Below, piece by piece: positions 28,483-37,363 of a stretch of DNA of 64,000 nt; the stretch's first letter is position 1, and every line of letters starts with the position of its first letter. Both the position numbers and the translations under genes were made by a program. The notes under the pieces are model-generated. The model was not told the origin of the DNA. It worked only from the letters and a program-made list of their open reading frames with translations, and searched no databases. The stretch spans positions 620,001-684,000 of the forward strand of contig CP074381.1 in the NCBI GenBank assembly GCA_022041995.1. The letters run 5' to 3'. The stretch is from Cupriavidus necator. GTDB lineage: Bacteria > Pseudomonadota > Gammaproteobacteria > Burkholderiales > Burkholderiaceae.

Positions 28483-29283
28483 ATGCCACAGCTACCGCTA
28501 ATCGAACCCAATACCGCCCTGTTTCTCGACTTCGACGGCACCCTGGCCGACCTGGCCCCGCGCCCGGAGCTGGTGCAGGTCGAACCCGAACTGGTCGGCA
28601 CGCTGCACACGCTATTCGAGCGTCTGAACGGCGCGCTGGCCGTCATCTCCGGACGGCCGATCTCTGAACTCGACCACTTCCTGCAGCCCCTGCGGCTGCC
28701 GGCCGCCGGCGTGCACGGTGCTGAATTCCGCACCGACGGCGGCATGGTGTCCAAGACTTCCGCCCCCGGCCTGGAACCGCTGATCCCCCACCTGGAAGCG
28801 CTGGTGCGCGCCTATCCCGCGCTGCGGCTGGAGCGCAAGTCCGTTGCCGTCGCCATCCATTACCGCCAGGCGCCTGAACTGGCCGGCGTGGTCGATGCCG
28901 CGGTCACCGAAGTGCTGCGCCATGCCGTCGGACTGGAGGCGCTGCCCGGCAAGATGGTGGTCGAGATCAAGCCGGCCGGCGTCGACAAGGGCGACGCCAT
29001 CGCCGCATTCATGAAATCTGCGCCCTTCGCCGAGCGCGTGCCGCTCTTTGCCGGCGACGACCTGACCGACGAGCCAGGTTTTGCTGCCGTGCGCAAGCTC
29101 GGCGGGCTGGGCGTGCTGGTGGGCCAGCGCGAGACCGTGGCCAGCGTCAGCGTGTCCGGGCCGGCCGCGCTGCGCAGCTGGCTGCACCGCTCGGCCCGCG
29201 CGCTGGAAGGCGCCGGCGGCCAGCCCCGCGCCGTGCCGAATGAGGCCGAGCCAGGCCCGGCCCGGCGCACAACGACATCCTGA
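28483..29283 (+). CDS. otsB: trehalose-6-phosphate phosphatase
   Basis: OtsB removes the phosphate from trehalose-6-phosphate, the last step of the OtsAB route. The 266-residue HAD-fold enzyme shows the nucleophile motif LDFDGTLADLA (Asp16, Asp18), the second motif VISGRPISELDHFL, and the metal-binding motif FAGDDLTDEPGF. VEIKPAGVDKGDAI is the usual TPP segment before it. The start at 28483 gives the conserved IEPNTALFLDFDG N-terminus; upstream in-frame sequence is not conserved-looking. It opens the cluster otsB-GH15-otsA, with the next gene 13 bases away. Confidence 0.94.
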   Translation: MPQLPLIEPNTALFLDFDGTLADLAPRPELVQVEPELVGTLHTLFERLNGALAVISGRPISELDHFLQPLRLPAAGVHGAEFRTDGGMVSKTSAPGLEPLIPHLEALVRAYPALRLERKSVAVAIHYRQAPELAGVVDAAVTEVLRHAVGLEALPGKMVVEIKPAGVDKGDAIAAFMKSAPFAERVPLFAGDDLTDEPGFAAVRKLGGLGVLVGQRETVASVSVSGPAALRSWLHRSARALEGAGGQPRAVPNEAEPGPARRTTTS

Positions 29284-29296
29284 GGGAGATATCGCT

Positions 29297-31162
29297 GTGA
29301 CCAATCCGAGCAGCCCGAGCGAACCGGGCCAGCCGCCGACCGAAGGCGTGCACAAGACCGTGGACGGCGGCAGCCGCTTTGCCAATCCGTCGTTGTCGCT
29401 TGGCATGATCGGCAACTGCGCCATCTCTGCGCTGGTAGACTGCCGCGGGCGCATTGTCTGGTCGTGCCTGCCGCGCTTTGACGGCGACCCGGTGTTCAAC
29501 GCCCTGCTCGACCCGAGCGAGAACGCCGGCCATTTCTCGATCGAGATCGAGGACTTCCAGTCGGCGCGGCAATGGTACGAGCCCAATACCGCGGTGCTGC
29601 GCACGCGGCTGACGGACATCCACGGCAACTGCCTGGAAATCACCGACTTTGCGCCGCGCTTCTTCCGGCTGGGGCGCTATTTCCGCCCGACCGCGCTGGT
29701 CCGGCGTATCCGCCCGGTGCGCGGCGCGCCGCGGGTGCGCGTGGTGGTGGCGCCGCGCTTCGAATGGGGCCGCAAGGTGCCGGACATCACGCGCGGCAGC
29801 AGCCATGTGCGCTACATCGGCGAAGCCATGACGCTGCGCATGACCACCGACGCGCCGATGGCCTATGTGCTGTCGCATACGCCGTTCCTGGTCACGCGCG
29901 GGCACAACTTTATCCTTGGCCCGGACGAGACCCTCGCGCACGGCGTGGAAGAAACCGCGCGCGACTTCGAGCAGGAGACCACCGCCTACTGGCGCCTGTG
30001 GAGCCGCCGCCTGGCGGTGCCTTGCGAATGGCAGGACGCGGTGATCCGCGCGGCCATCACGCTGAAGATGTCGCTGTTCGAAGAAACCGGCGCCATCGTC
30101 GCGGCGATGACCACCAGCATCCCCGAGGCGCCGGGCAGCGGCCGCAACTGGGACTACCGCTTCTGCTGGCTGCGCGACGCCTTCTTCGTGGTGCGCGCGC
30201 TCAACAGCCTGTCCGAGGTCGGCACCATGGAGGATTACCTGCGCTGGTTGTCCAACGTGGTGATGCAGTCGCAGGACGGGCATATCCAGCCGCTGTACGG
30301 CATCGGCCTGGAGCGCGAGCTGCCTGAAAGCATGCTCGACCATCTGCCCGGCTACCGCGGCATGGGCCCGGTGCGCGTGGGCAACCAGGCGCAGGAGCAC
30401 TTCCAGCACGATGTCTACGGCAACGTGGTGCTGGGCGCGGCCCAGGCCTTCCATGACCACCGGCTGCTGCACCGCGGCGGCCCCGCTGAATTCCGCCGGC
30501 TGGAAGAGGTGGGCGAACAGGCAGTGAAAGTGTTCGGCACCCCCGACGCCGGCATGTGGGAGCTGCGCACGCGGGCGCGCGTGCATACGTCATCGGCGCT
30601 GATGAGCTGGGCCGCCTGCGATCGCCTGGCCAAGGTTGCAGACAAGCTGCAGCTGCAGGCGCGCGCCGCCTACTGGCACGACCATGCCGACCGCATGAAG
30701 GCGCGCATCCTGGCCGAATCCTGGAGCGAAGAGCGCCAGGCCTTCGCCGAAAGCTTCGGCGGGCGCGAGCTGGATGCCAGCGTGCTGCTGATGGCCGAGG
30801 TCAATTTCATCGAGCCGCGCGATCCGCGCTTCATCGCCACCGTCAAGGCGCTGGAGGCATCGCTGTGCAACGGCCCTTATATGCGCCGCTACGAGGCGCC
30901 CGACGATTTCGGCAAGCCCGAGACCGCATTCAACATCTGCACGTTCTGGCGCATCGATGCCCTTGCGCGCATCGGCCGGCGCGAAGAAGCGCGCGAGATC
31001 TTCGAATCGATGCTGGCCGCGCGCAATCCGCTGGGGCTGCTGTCCGAGGATACCCATCCGGTGACCGGCGAGATGTGGGGCAATTTCCCGCAGACGTATT
31101 CGATGGTCGGACTGATCAATGGCGCGATGCGGCTGTCGGCGCCGTGGGACACGGTGATCTGA
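29297..31162 (+). CDS. glycoside hydrolase family 15 protein (glucoamylase/trehalase type)
   Basis: This 621-residue protein has the bacterial GH15 plan. An N-terminal beta-sandwich starts SLGMIGNCAISALVDCRGRI and includes WSCLPRFDGDPVF. The (alpha/alpha)6 barrel follows, with SGRNWDYRFCWLRDAFFVVR and AGMWELRTRARVHTSSALMSW, the latter in the region of the general acid. The end carries GEMWGNFPQTYSMVGLINGA. Start is GTG 29297 behind GAGGGAGAT. No signal peptide, so cytoplasmic. Between otsB and otsA the likely substrate is trehalose or a glucan feeding it; some actinobacterial GH15 enzymes are trehalases. The substrate is inference from context. Confidence 0.9.
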   Translation: MTNPSSPSEPGQPPTEGVHKTVDGGSRFANPSLSLGMIGNCAISALVDCRGRIVWSCLPRFDGDPVFNALLDPSENAGHFSIEIEDFQSARQWYEPNTAVLRTRLTDIHGNCLEITDFAPRFFRLGRYFRPTALVRRIRPVRGAPRVRVVVAPRFEWGRKVPDITRGSSHVRYIGEAMTLRMTTDAPMAYVLSHTPFLVTRGHNFILGPDETLAHGVEETARDFEQETTAYWRLWSRRLAVPCEWQDAVIRAAITLKMSLFEETGAIVAAMTTSIPEAPGSGRNWDYRFCWLRDAFFVVRALNSLSEVGTMEDYLRWLSNVVMQSQDGHIQPLYGIGLERELPESMLDHLPGYRGMGPVRVGNQAQEHFQHDVYGNVVLGAAQAFHDHRLLHRGGPAEFRRLEEVGEQAVKVFGTPDAGMWELRTRARVHTSSALMSWAACDRLAKVADKLQLQARAAYWHDHADRMKARILAESWSEERQAFAESFGGRELDASVLLMAEVNFIEPRDPRFIATVKALEASLCNGPYMRRYEAPDDFGKPETAFNICTFWRIDALARIGRREEAREIFESMLAARNPLGLLSEDTHPVTGEMWGNFPQTYSMVGLINGAMRLSAPWDTVI

Positions 31163-31219
31163 ACCGCCTGCGCCCACGGGATCCACGGCAACCAGAACAG
31201 AGGACTCCAAAAACAACAT

Positions 31220-32611
<1,392 letters not shown>

Positions 32612-32640
32612 GGCGCGGGCTGTTCTTCCGGTCGGGGAGC

Positions 32641-32991
32641 ATGACCATGAGTGAAGACCTGGCAGCGCAATCGTGCACGCCTTGCCGTGGCGGAGTGCCG
32701 CCGTTGACGCCGGCCGAAGCCGAGGTTTTATTGCAGCAGGCGCCGGGGTGGGAGCTGGTCGATAGCGCGACGCGGCTCGAACGGCGTTTCACCTTCAGCA
32801 ATTTTGCGCAGGCGCTGGCGTTCGTGAACGGCGTCGGGCAACTGGCCGAGGCGCAGGGGCATCATCCGGAGATCAGCTTTGGGTGGGGGCATGCCACGGT
32901 GTCGTGGCGGACCAAGAAGATCAAGGGCTTGCACCGGAATGATTTCGTCATGGCGGTGAAGACGAATGGGGTGGCGGAGGGGGTGGGGTGA
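32641..32991 (+). CDS. phhB: 4a-hydroxytetrahydrobiopterin dehydratase
   Basis: This 116-residue pterin-4a-carbinolamine dehydratase regenerates the pterin cofactor used by phenylalanine hydroxylase. The signature is EAQGHHPEISFGWGHATVSW, with the paired active-site histidines, followed by RTKKIKGLHRNDFVMA. Residues GWELVDSATRLERRFTFSNF are the usual N-terminal strand and helix. ATG 32641 follows a GGGGAGC site; ATG 32647 is also possible. It is 29 bases after otsA. No phhA is in the window. Confidence 0.93.
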   Translation: MTMSEDLAAQSCTPCRGGVPPLTPAEAEVLLQQAPGWELVDSATRLERRFTFSNFAQALAFVNGVGQLAEAQGHHPEISFGWGHATVSWRTKKIKGLHRNDFVMAVKTNGVAEGVG

Positions 32992-33045
32992 GTTGTAGGG
33001 GGAGGCGTGCGCTTGGGTGCTTGGGCTTGTGGGGATGCGGTCGGG

Positions 33046-33116
33046 TGTTGCCCTTGGCAGGCGCGGCTGTTTCGCCGGCGTAGCCGGCGAGTCACTTTTG
33101 TCCGAGCGACAAAAAG
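33046..33116 (+). repeat. left portion of a long inverted repeat, cut by the insertion element
   Basis: This 71-bp stretch (from GTTGCCCTTGGCAGGCG to the hairpin ACTTTTGTC-cgagc-GACAAAAAG) reappears inverted at 35,059-35,136. The copy is imperfect but clear: the 16 bases CGCCGGCGTAGCCGGC and the GTCCGAGCGACAA core are identical in both arms. The remainder of this arm resumes at 34,579, after the insertion element. Confidence 0.85.
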
Positions 33117-33122
33117 ATGGAA

Positions 33123-33134
33123 TGAACGCGCCCC
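33123..33134 (+). repeat. left subterminal inverted repeat of the insertion element
   Basis: TGAACGCGCCCC, perfect 12-bp inverted match to 34561-34572, is separated from the left boundary by ATGGAA. Confidence 0.88.
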
Positions 33135-33272
33135 TGCCTCCGAGCAAAGCACCGGGAGTTTCAGTTGTGTATCTGGGGACCGTGACAGGGGAAGGCGGGC
33201 CCCCCATCACGAAACGGCATCGATGTGCCAGAGTGGGAGTGTGACCAACCACGCGAGGATGGAGGGCCCGAA

Positions 33273-34298
33273 ATGAATACTACGACTTACGGCCTGGACA
33301 TTGCAAAGACTGTGTTCCAGCTCTACTGGGTCGAGCCTTCCGGGAAGTGTTTCAACCGACGCTTCAGCCGGCCGAAACTGATCGAATTCCTTGCCCAGCG
33401 CGAGCCGGGACGCATCGCGCTCGAGGCGTGCGGCAGTGCCCACTGGTGGGCCCGCCAACTGGAGGGCTTGGGGCATGAGCCGGTGCTGCTGCACGCCAAG
33501 TACGTGCGTCCGTTCGTGCAGACCAACAAGACCGATGCGGCCGATGCCAAGGCCATCTGGACCGCAGCGCAGCAGCCGGGCATGCCGGTGGTGGCCGCCA
33601 AGACCGAGCCGCAGCAGTGCGTACTGGGCCTGCACGCGCTGCGCCAGCTGCGCGTGAAGATGCGCACCATGCTGGTCAACCAGCTGCGTGGCATGCTGTT
33701 CGAGTTTGGTATCCAGGTCCAGCCCGGGTTGCGACGCGGGCTGCAGGAAATCGTGCAACGGATGGACGAACTCGAACAGAGCGTGCCGCCGTTGCTATTC
33801 GAGTTCGTGCGCGAGCAATTGCAGAGCATCGAACGGCTCGACGAGGAGATTGCCCGCCTGGAGCAACGCATCGACGCCTGGGGTCGGCAAAGCCGATCCT
33901 GCCGGACCATTCTGGCCATCCCGGGCGTCGGCATGCTCACTGCCACGGCCATGGTCGCCACCATTGGCGACGTGCATACCTTCAAGTCGGGGCGGCAACT
34001 GGCGGCGTACCTGGGCCTGGTGCCCAAACAGACCGGCACGGGCGGCAAGGTCTGGCTGGGCGGCATCAGCAAACGCGGCGCCCCCTACCTGCGCACCTTG
34101 CTCGTTCACGGCGCTCGGGTCGTGCTGAGCCATCTGCGCAGAAAGAACCAGCCTAGCTGGAGCCTGACGCTCGCGCAGCGACGGCCGACGAATGTCGCGG
34201 CGGTTGCCCTGGCCAACAAGACGGCGCGCACGGTGTGGGCGCTCTTGGCGCATGAGCGTACCTATGACCGAGACTACGTCTCGGTCAGGCCTGCCTGA
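33273..34298 (+). CDS. IS110-family (IS1111 group) transposase
   Basis: This 341-residue DEDD recombinase has an N-terminal RuvC-like domain starting MNTTTYGLDIAKTVFQLYW (Asp9), with the second acidic residue in IALEACGSAHWW (Glu51) and the pair in NKTDAADAKAIW (Asp88, Asp91). A coiled helical linker occupies about residues 165-205. The C-terminal Transposase_20 domain shows IPGVGMLTATAMVATIGDV, FKSGRQLAAYLGLVPKQTGT and GISKRGAPYLRTLLVHGAR. The gene appears complete with ATG at 33273 after GGAGGGCCCGAA. Non-coding ends are about 156 bp (left) and 280 bp (right); the long right end is typical of the IS1111 group and houses the guide RNA candidate. Confidence 0.96.
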   Translation: MNTTTYGLDIAKTVFQLYWVEPSGKCFNRRFSRPKLIEFLAQREPGRIALEACGSAHWWARQLEGLGHEPVLLHAKYVRPFVQTNKTDAADAKAIWTAAQQPGMPVVAAKTEPQQCVLGLHALRQLRVKMRTMLVNQLRGMLFEFGIQVQPGLRRGLQEIVQRMDELEQSVPPLLFEFVREQLQSIERLDEEIARLEQRIDAWGRQSRSCRTILAIPGVGMLTATAMVATIGDVHTFKSGRQLAAYLGLVPKQTGTGGKVWLGGISKRGAPYLRTLLVHGARVVLSHLRRKNQPSWSLTLAQRRPTNVAAVALANKTARTVWALLAHERTYDRDYVSVRPA

Positions 34299-34390
34299 CG
34301 GCAGGCTGAGCTAGCAAGGAAGGAGGAAAGGAAGGAACCCGTCCACAGGTTGCAACGGTAACGTCAACGTGATGGCAAAACAGGTTGGAC

Positions 34391-34520
34391 CGCGGGAGTG
34401 CAAGCCCAATTGGTTACTGGTGCCTGCAAGCACGGCAAAAAGATAGGGACACTCCCGGCGCAATCCATCAGGGCCCGCAGGCTGAGCCTGCACCGCAAGG
34501 CCGGATATAAGGCTGCAGCC
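34391..34520 (+). ncRNA. candidate bridge RNA/seekRNA of the IS1111-type element
   Basis: Two adjacent stem-loops follow the transposase. Loop 1 is closed by GGGAGTG (34394-34400) / CACTCCC (34450-34456). It contains TTGGTTACT (34410-34418), the exact reverse complement of right flank AGTAACCAA (34577-34585), and CAAAAAGAT (34436-34444), identical to the left junction 33110-33118. An apical hairpin GTGC/GCAC separates them. Loop 2 contains TCCATC (34464-34469), reverse complement of the left end GATGGA (33116-33121), and ATATAAG (34505-34511), identical to the right end 34572-34578. An apical hairpin GCAGGC/GCCTGC lies between. This matches the target-loop plus donor-loop design of IS110-family bridge RNAs. 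Ends of the RNA and its strand are inferred. Confidence 0.75.
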
Positions 34521-34560
34521 AATCCTGTCCACGCTTGATGTTGGCTTTACCTGGCAAACC

Positions 34561-34572
34561 GGGGCGCGTTCA
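34561..34572 (+). repeat. right subterminal inverted repeat of the insertion element
   Basis: GGGGCGCGTTCA, perfect inverted match to 33123-33134, is followed by TATAAG up to the boundary. Confidence 0.88.
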
Positions 34573-34578
34573 TATAAG

Positions 34579-34740
34579 TAACCAAAAAACGCGTCGCCTG
34601 TGCGGCTGGCAATCCATTCCTCGGCGTTGGCCCGTTCCTGCGGCGGTGCTTGCCGTTCGATGTGGTTGCCCGTTCGAGCCTGCTAACGCCATGTGAGTCA
34701 GGGACAGTGCCTCCGATAATCCACTATTGAACGATCCCCA
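34579..34740 (+). repeat. long inverted repeat, left arm (continuation after the element)
   Basis: From TAACCAAAAAACGCGTCGCC to GAACGATCCCCA this arm matches the reverse complement of 34,897-35,058 with roughly 80 percent identity by eye. Long perfect blocks include CGTCGCC, GCGGCGGTGCTTGCCGTT and TTCGAGCCTGCTAACGCC. Together with 33046-33116 it made a continuous arm of about 233 bp before the element inserted. Confidence 0.85.
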
Positions 34741-34896
34741 TGCAGGGTGTAGGCCGCCTGCTGCCAGCCGCATCGCGGGGACGCCTACGGCTGCTGCGCC
34801 GGCTCAAAATGCGCTGACGGTCATTCGGCGCTTGCGCGAAGCGCAGCCGAAGGCGTTGATGCGATAGCGCTGGAGAGCGCGGGCCGCCGCCCGACT
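34741..34896. other. spacer of the long inverted repeat
   Basis: About 156 bases lie between the two arms. It holds a hairpin TTCGGCGCTT (34824-34833) / AAGCGCAGCCGAA (34839-34851) and no supported gene. With the arms it would fold into a very large stem-loop. Confidence 0.55.
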
Positions 34897-35136
34897 TGGG
34901 GATCGTTCAAAAGCCGGTTATCGCAGGCACTGCCCCACACTCACATGGCGTTAGCAGGCTCGAACCGCGACCACGCCCAAACGGCAAGCACCGCCGCCCA
35001 TACGACCAACGCCGCGTAATTTATTGCCAGCCGCATAGGCGACGCGTTTCTTGGTTACTTCTTGTCGCTCGGACAAGAAGTGACTCGCCGGCTACGCCGG
35101 CGAAACAGCCCACGCCCGCCAAGAGCAACAAGCAAC
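34897..35136 (-). repeat. long inverted repeat, right arm (uninterrupted)
   Basis: This is the intact partner of the left arm. It includes the hairpin ACTTCTTGTC-cgctcg-style core (35058-35082) and the GCCGGCTACGCCGGCG palindrome (35087-35102). It preserves the empty version of the insertion site, CAAGAAGTAACC on the minus strand. It ends about 35 bases before the nucleotidyltransferase stop codon. Confidence 0.85.
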
Positions 35137-35172
35137 CACATGGCGACAAGGCAGACGGCCCTCCCCATCCCC

Positions 35173-35778
35173 TCACTTCAAATCCCCCGGCGTATCAATA
35201 TCCCGAAACGCCCCTTCATCCTCAGTCAGGATCCGCGTCACAGGCTTGTCCTTCAGCAGAGCCCGCGCCCCTTCATCCCCATCCAGTTTCAGCAGTTCCT
35301 CACGCCAGGCCGCGCCAAAACCAACCGGATGCCCGCGCTGCCCGTTGCGCCACGGCGCGGCGATGGTATCGGGCGTGGTGATTGTCAACGCCACCGCCCG
35401 GATCAGTTCCATCGGGAGCCAGGGCATATCCGCCAGCGCTACCACCCAGCCGCGCGCTTCGGGCGTGGCTGCCACGGCAGCACGCAGGGCTGCGCCCATG
35501 CCGGCTTCGGCGTCGGGTGACTCCACCACGCGGCAGCCGCCGCGGCGCAGTTCCTCGGCCAGTGCCGGATTGCCCGGACGAATGACTGCGATCGATTCCG
35601 GCAACGCCGCGGCCAGCGTGCGGGCGCTGCGCCAGGCCACCGAGCGGCCGCCGGGCAGCACCTCCAGCAGCTTGTTGCGTTTGCCGGCGGCGTCGAAGCG
35701 GCGGCCGAAGCCTGCGGCCAGCAGGATGCCGGTGGGCAGGTCGGTGCGGAGCAGGGGAGCGTTGGGGGCGGCAGTCAT
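35173..35778 (-). CDS. MobA-like nucleotidyltransferase (molybdenum cofactor cytidylyl/guanylyltransferase type)
   Basis: This 201-residue NTP transferase shows LPTGILLAAGFGRRFDAAGKRNKLLE at its start (read as the LLAAGxGxRF nucleotide loop plus the conserved K). ALADMPWLP is the metal-binding DMP motif, and APWRNGQRGHPVGF is the MocA/MobA-type RGHP segment. Such enzymes attach CMP or GMP to the molybdenum cofactor. Its place at the end of the CO-dehydrogenase-like operon suggests it makes the cytosine dinucleotide form of the cofactor used by CoxL. It starts 19 bases after the xdhC/coxF-like stop. Confidence 0.88.
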   Translation of the reverse strand: MTAAPNAPLLRTDLPTGILLAAGFGRRFDAAGKRNKLLEVLPGGRSVAWRSARTLAAALPESIAVIRPGNPALAEELRRGGCRVVESPDAEAGMGAALRAAVAATPEARGWVVALADMPWLPMELIRAVALTITTPDTIAAPWRNGQRGHPVGFGAAWREELLKLDGDEGARALLKDKPVTRILTEDEGAFRDIDTPGDLK

Positions 35779-35797
35779 GGCGGCATTCGCGAAGTCG

Positions 35798-36835
35798 TCA
35801 GGTGGGACCAGGCGCGACGTCGCAGCTGCTGCCGGTGCCGGCAGCCATCTCGCGTGCGGCCTTCGCGCCTTCCACCTGCAGGATGTCGGGCAGCGATACG
35901 TGGTTCCTGGCCGCGATCACCTCGGCCAGGATCGAGATGGCGATCTCCGGCGGCGTGCGGCTGCCGATGTAGATGCCCACGGGGCCATGCAGCCGCGCCA
36001 GCTGCAGCTCGGTCAGGTCGAATTCCTTGAGGCGTTCGCGGCGCGCCTGGTTGTTGCGGCGCGAACCCAGCGCGCCCACATAGAAGGCCCGGGTGCGCAG
36101 CGCTTCCATCAGCGCCAGGTCGTCCAGCTTGGGGTCGTGCGTGAGCGCGATCACCGCGCAGCGCTCGTCCAGCTTCATGTCGGTGACGGTGTCGTCCGGC
36201 ATGGTGCGCACCATGGTCACGCCGGGGATGTCCCAGGTCTCGGTGTATTCCTCGCGCGGGTCGCACACGGTGACCTGGAAGCCCAGGCCCACGGCGATCT
36301 GGCACAGGTACTTGGACAGCTGCCCGGCGCCGATCACCAGCATGCGGTAGCGCGGGCCGTGGATGGTCAGCAGCGTCTTGCCGTCGAACACCAGGCCGTC
36401 GGTGGCGCTGGCCGGGCCCAGCGTGGCGGTGCCGGTGGCCATGTCCAGCGTGCGCGCGACCAGGCGGCCGTTCTCCACGGCGTCGAGCAGCTCGGCGATG
36501 CCGCTGGCCGGGGTCAGCGGTTCGGTGACCAGCTCGATGGTGCCGCCGCACGGCAGCCCGAAGCGGTGGGCTTCCTCGGCGCTGATGCCGTACTTGATCG
36601 CTTCCGGGTGGTCGGCGGTGATGCCCTGCCGGCGCACGCGGTCGATGATGTCGTCCTCGATGCAGCCGCCCGAGACCGAGCCCACCACCAGGCCGTCGTC
36701 GCGCACGGCCAGCATCGCGCCTTCGGGCCGGGGCGACGAGCCCCAGGTCCGCACTACCGTGACCAGCAGCACGCGATGGCCTTGCTGCTGCCACTGCACG
36801 CTGTTCTTCAGGGCTTCGAGATCCACGCTGTCCAT
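35798..36835 (-). CDS. XdhC/CoxF-family maturation protein
   Basis: This 345-residue protein is of the XdhC type, which binds molybdenum cofactor and helps sulphurate and insert it into molybdo-hydroxylases. The N-terminal XdhC domain has TWGSSPRPEGAMLAV and GSVSGGCIEDDI, whose cysteine is conserved. The C-terminal Rossmann domain shows MLVIGAGQLSKYLCQIAVGLGF and FYVGALGSRRNNQARRERL. It overlaps the coxG-like end by 28 bases and precedes the MobA-like gene, giving a maturation module for the molybdoenzyme encoded by coxSLM. Confidence 0.92.
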   Translation of the reverse strand: MDSVDLEALKNSVQWQQQGHRVLLVTVVRTWGSSPRPEGAMLAVRDDGLVVGSVSGGCIEDDIIDRVRRQGITADHPEAIKYGISAEEAHRFGLPCGGTIELVTEPLTPASGIAELLDAVENGRLVARTLDMATGTATLGPASATDGLVFDGKTLLTIHGPRYRMLVIGAGQLSKYLCQIAVGLGFQVTVCDPREEYTETWDIPGVTMVRTMPDDTVTDMKLDERCAVIALTHDPKLDDLALMEALRTRAFYVGALGSRRNNQARRERLKEFDLTELQLARLHGPVGIYIGSRTPPEIAISILAEVIAARNHVSLPDILQVEGAKAAREMAAGTGSSCDVAPGPT

Positions 36836-37363
36836 GATCGTTTCCGCTTCGGTTCCTCTGTCGGTTCATTGTCGCCGGCAGCTGTGGCAGGGGCGCCCTC
36901 GGCCGCCGGCGTGTCGTCTGTGGCGTCAGGGGTGACGGCCTCGGTGAAGCGCGCAAAGAAGGTATCTGCCATCTTGCGTGCCGCGGCGTCCACCAGCCGC
37001 GAGCCGATCTGTGCGATCTTGCCCCCCACGTGGGCGTTGACGGTGTAGGTCAGCACGGTCTCGTCACCGTCTGGTTCCAGCCGGACCTGGGCGCTGCCCT
37101 TGCCGAAGCCCGCCGCGCCACCCTGGCCATCGAAACGGATGGTGTAGCTGTCGGGGCCTGGATATCTTCCAGTGCCATGCGGCCTTGAAGCGTGCCTTGA
37201 CCGGGCCCACCGCGGCCGTCAGGGCCAGCTGGTAGGCGTTGTCGCCGTCGGGCTCGATACTCTCACATCCCGGGATGCATTGCTTGAGCAGCTCGGTGTC
37301 GTTGAGCGCTTCCCATGCCACTTGCTGCGGGACCGGCAGGCGCTGGCTCTGGTTCATTTCCAT
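36808..37363 (-). pseudogene. coxG: CoxG-like SRPBCC protein, two frame changes as read
   Basis: CoxG proteins are SRPBCC-fold, membrane-recruiting partners of CO dehydrogenase. The N-terminus reads MEMNQSQRLPVPQQVAWEAL, then DTELLKQCIPGCESIE, the standard opening. The middle, in other frames, reads RMALEDIQAP, then DSYTIRFDGQGGAAGFGKG, and the end LTYTVNAHVGGKIAQIGSRL with a charged tail. Breaks lie near 37178 and 37158. One missing G and one missing C restore a continuous protein of about 185 residues, so these are probably sequence errors. GGAAGCCCCTCC precedes the ATG at 37363. It overlaps coxE by ten bases. Confidence 0.82.

Larger units (their letters stand above)
33117..34578 (+). mobile_element. 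IS1111-group IS110-family insertion sequence, about 1,462 bp
   Basis: The element carries one transposase gene and 12-bp perfect subterminal inverted repeats. TGAACGCGCCCC (33123-33134) lies 6-8 bases inside the left end and GGGGCGCGTTCA (34561-34572) 4-6 bases inside the right end. Subterminal repeats are the hallmark of the IS1111 group. The ends were set by comparison with the intact inverted copy of the target at about 35,052-35,066: removing 33117-34578 restores CAAAAAGTAACC, the same length as CAAGAAGTAACC in the other arm. The junctions share AG (or AAG), so the exact cut can shift by up to three bases. No longer target duplication is present. Confidence 0.88.

Noticed and set aside
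33000..35170. CRISPR array in the repeat-rich region
   Set aside because: The repeats are two inverted long arms, not short direct repeats with regular spacers; no cas genes are present.
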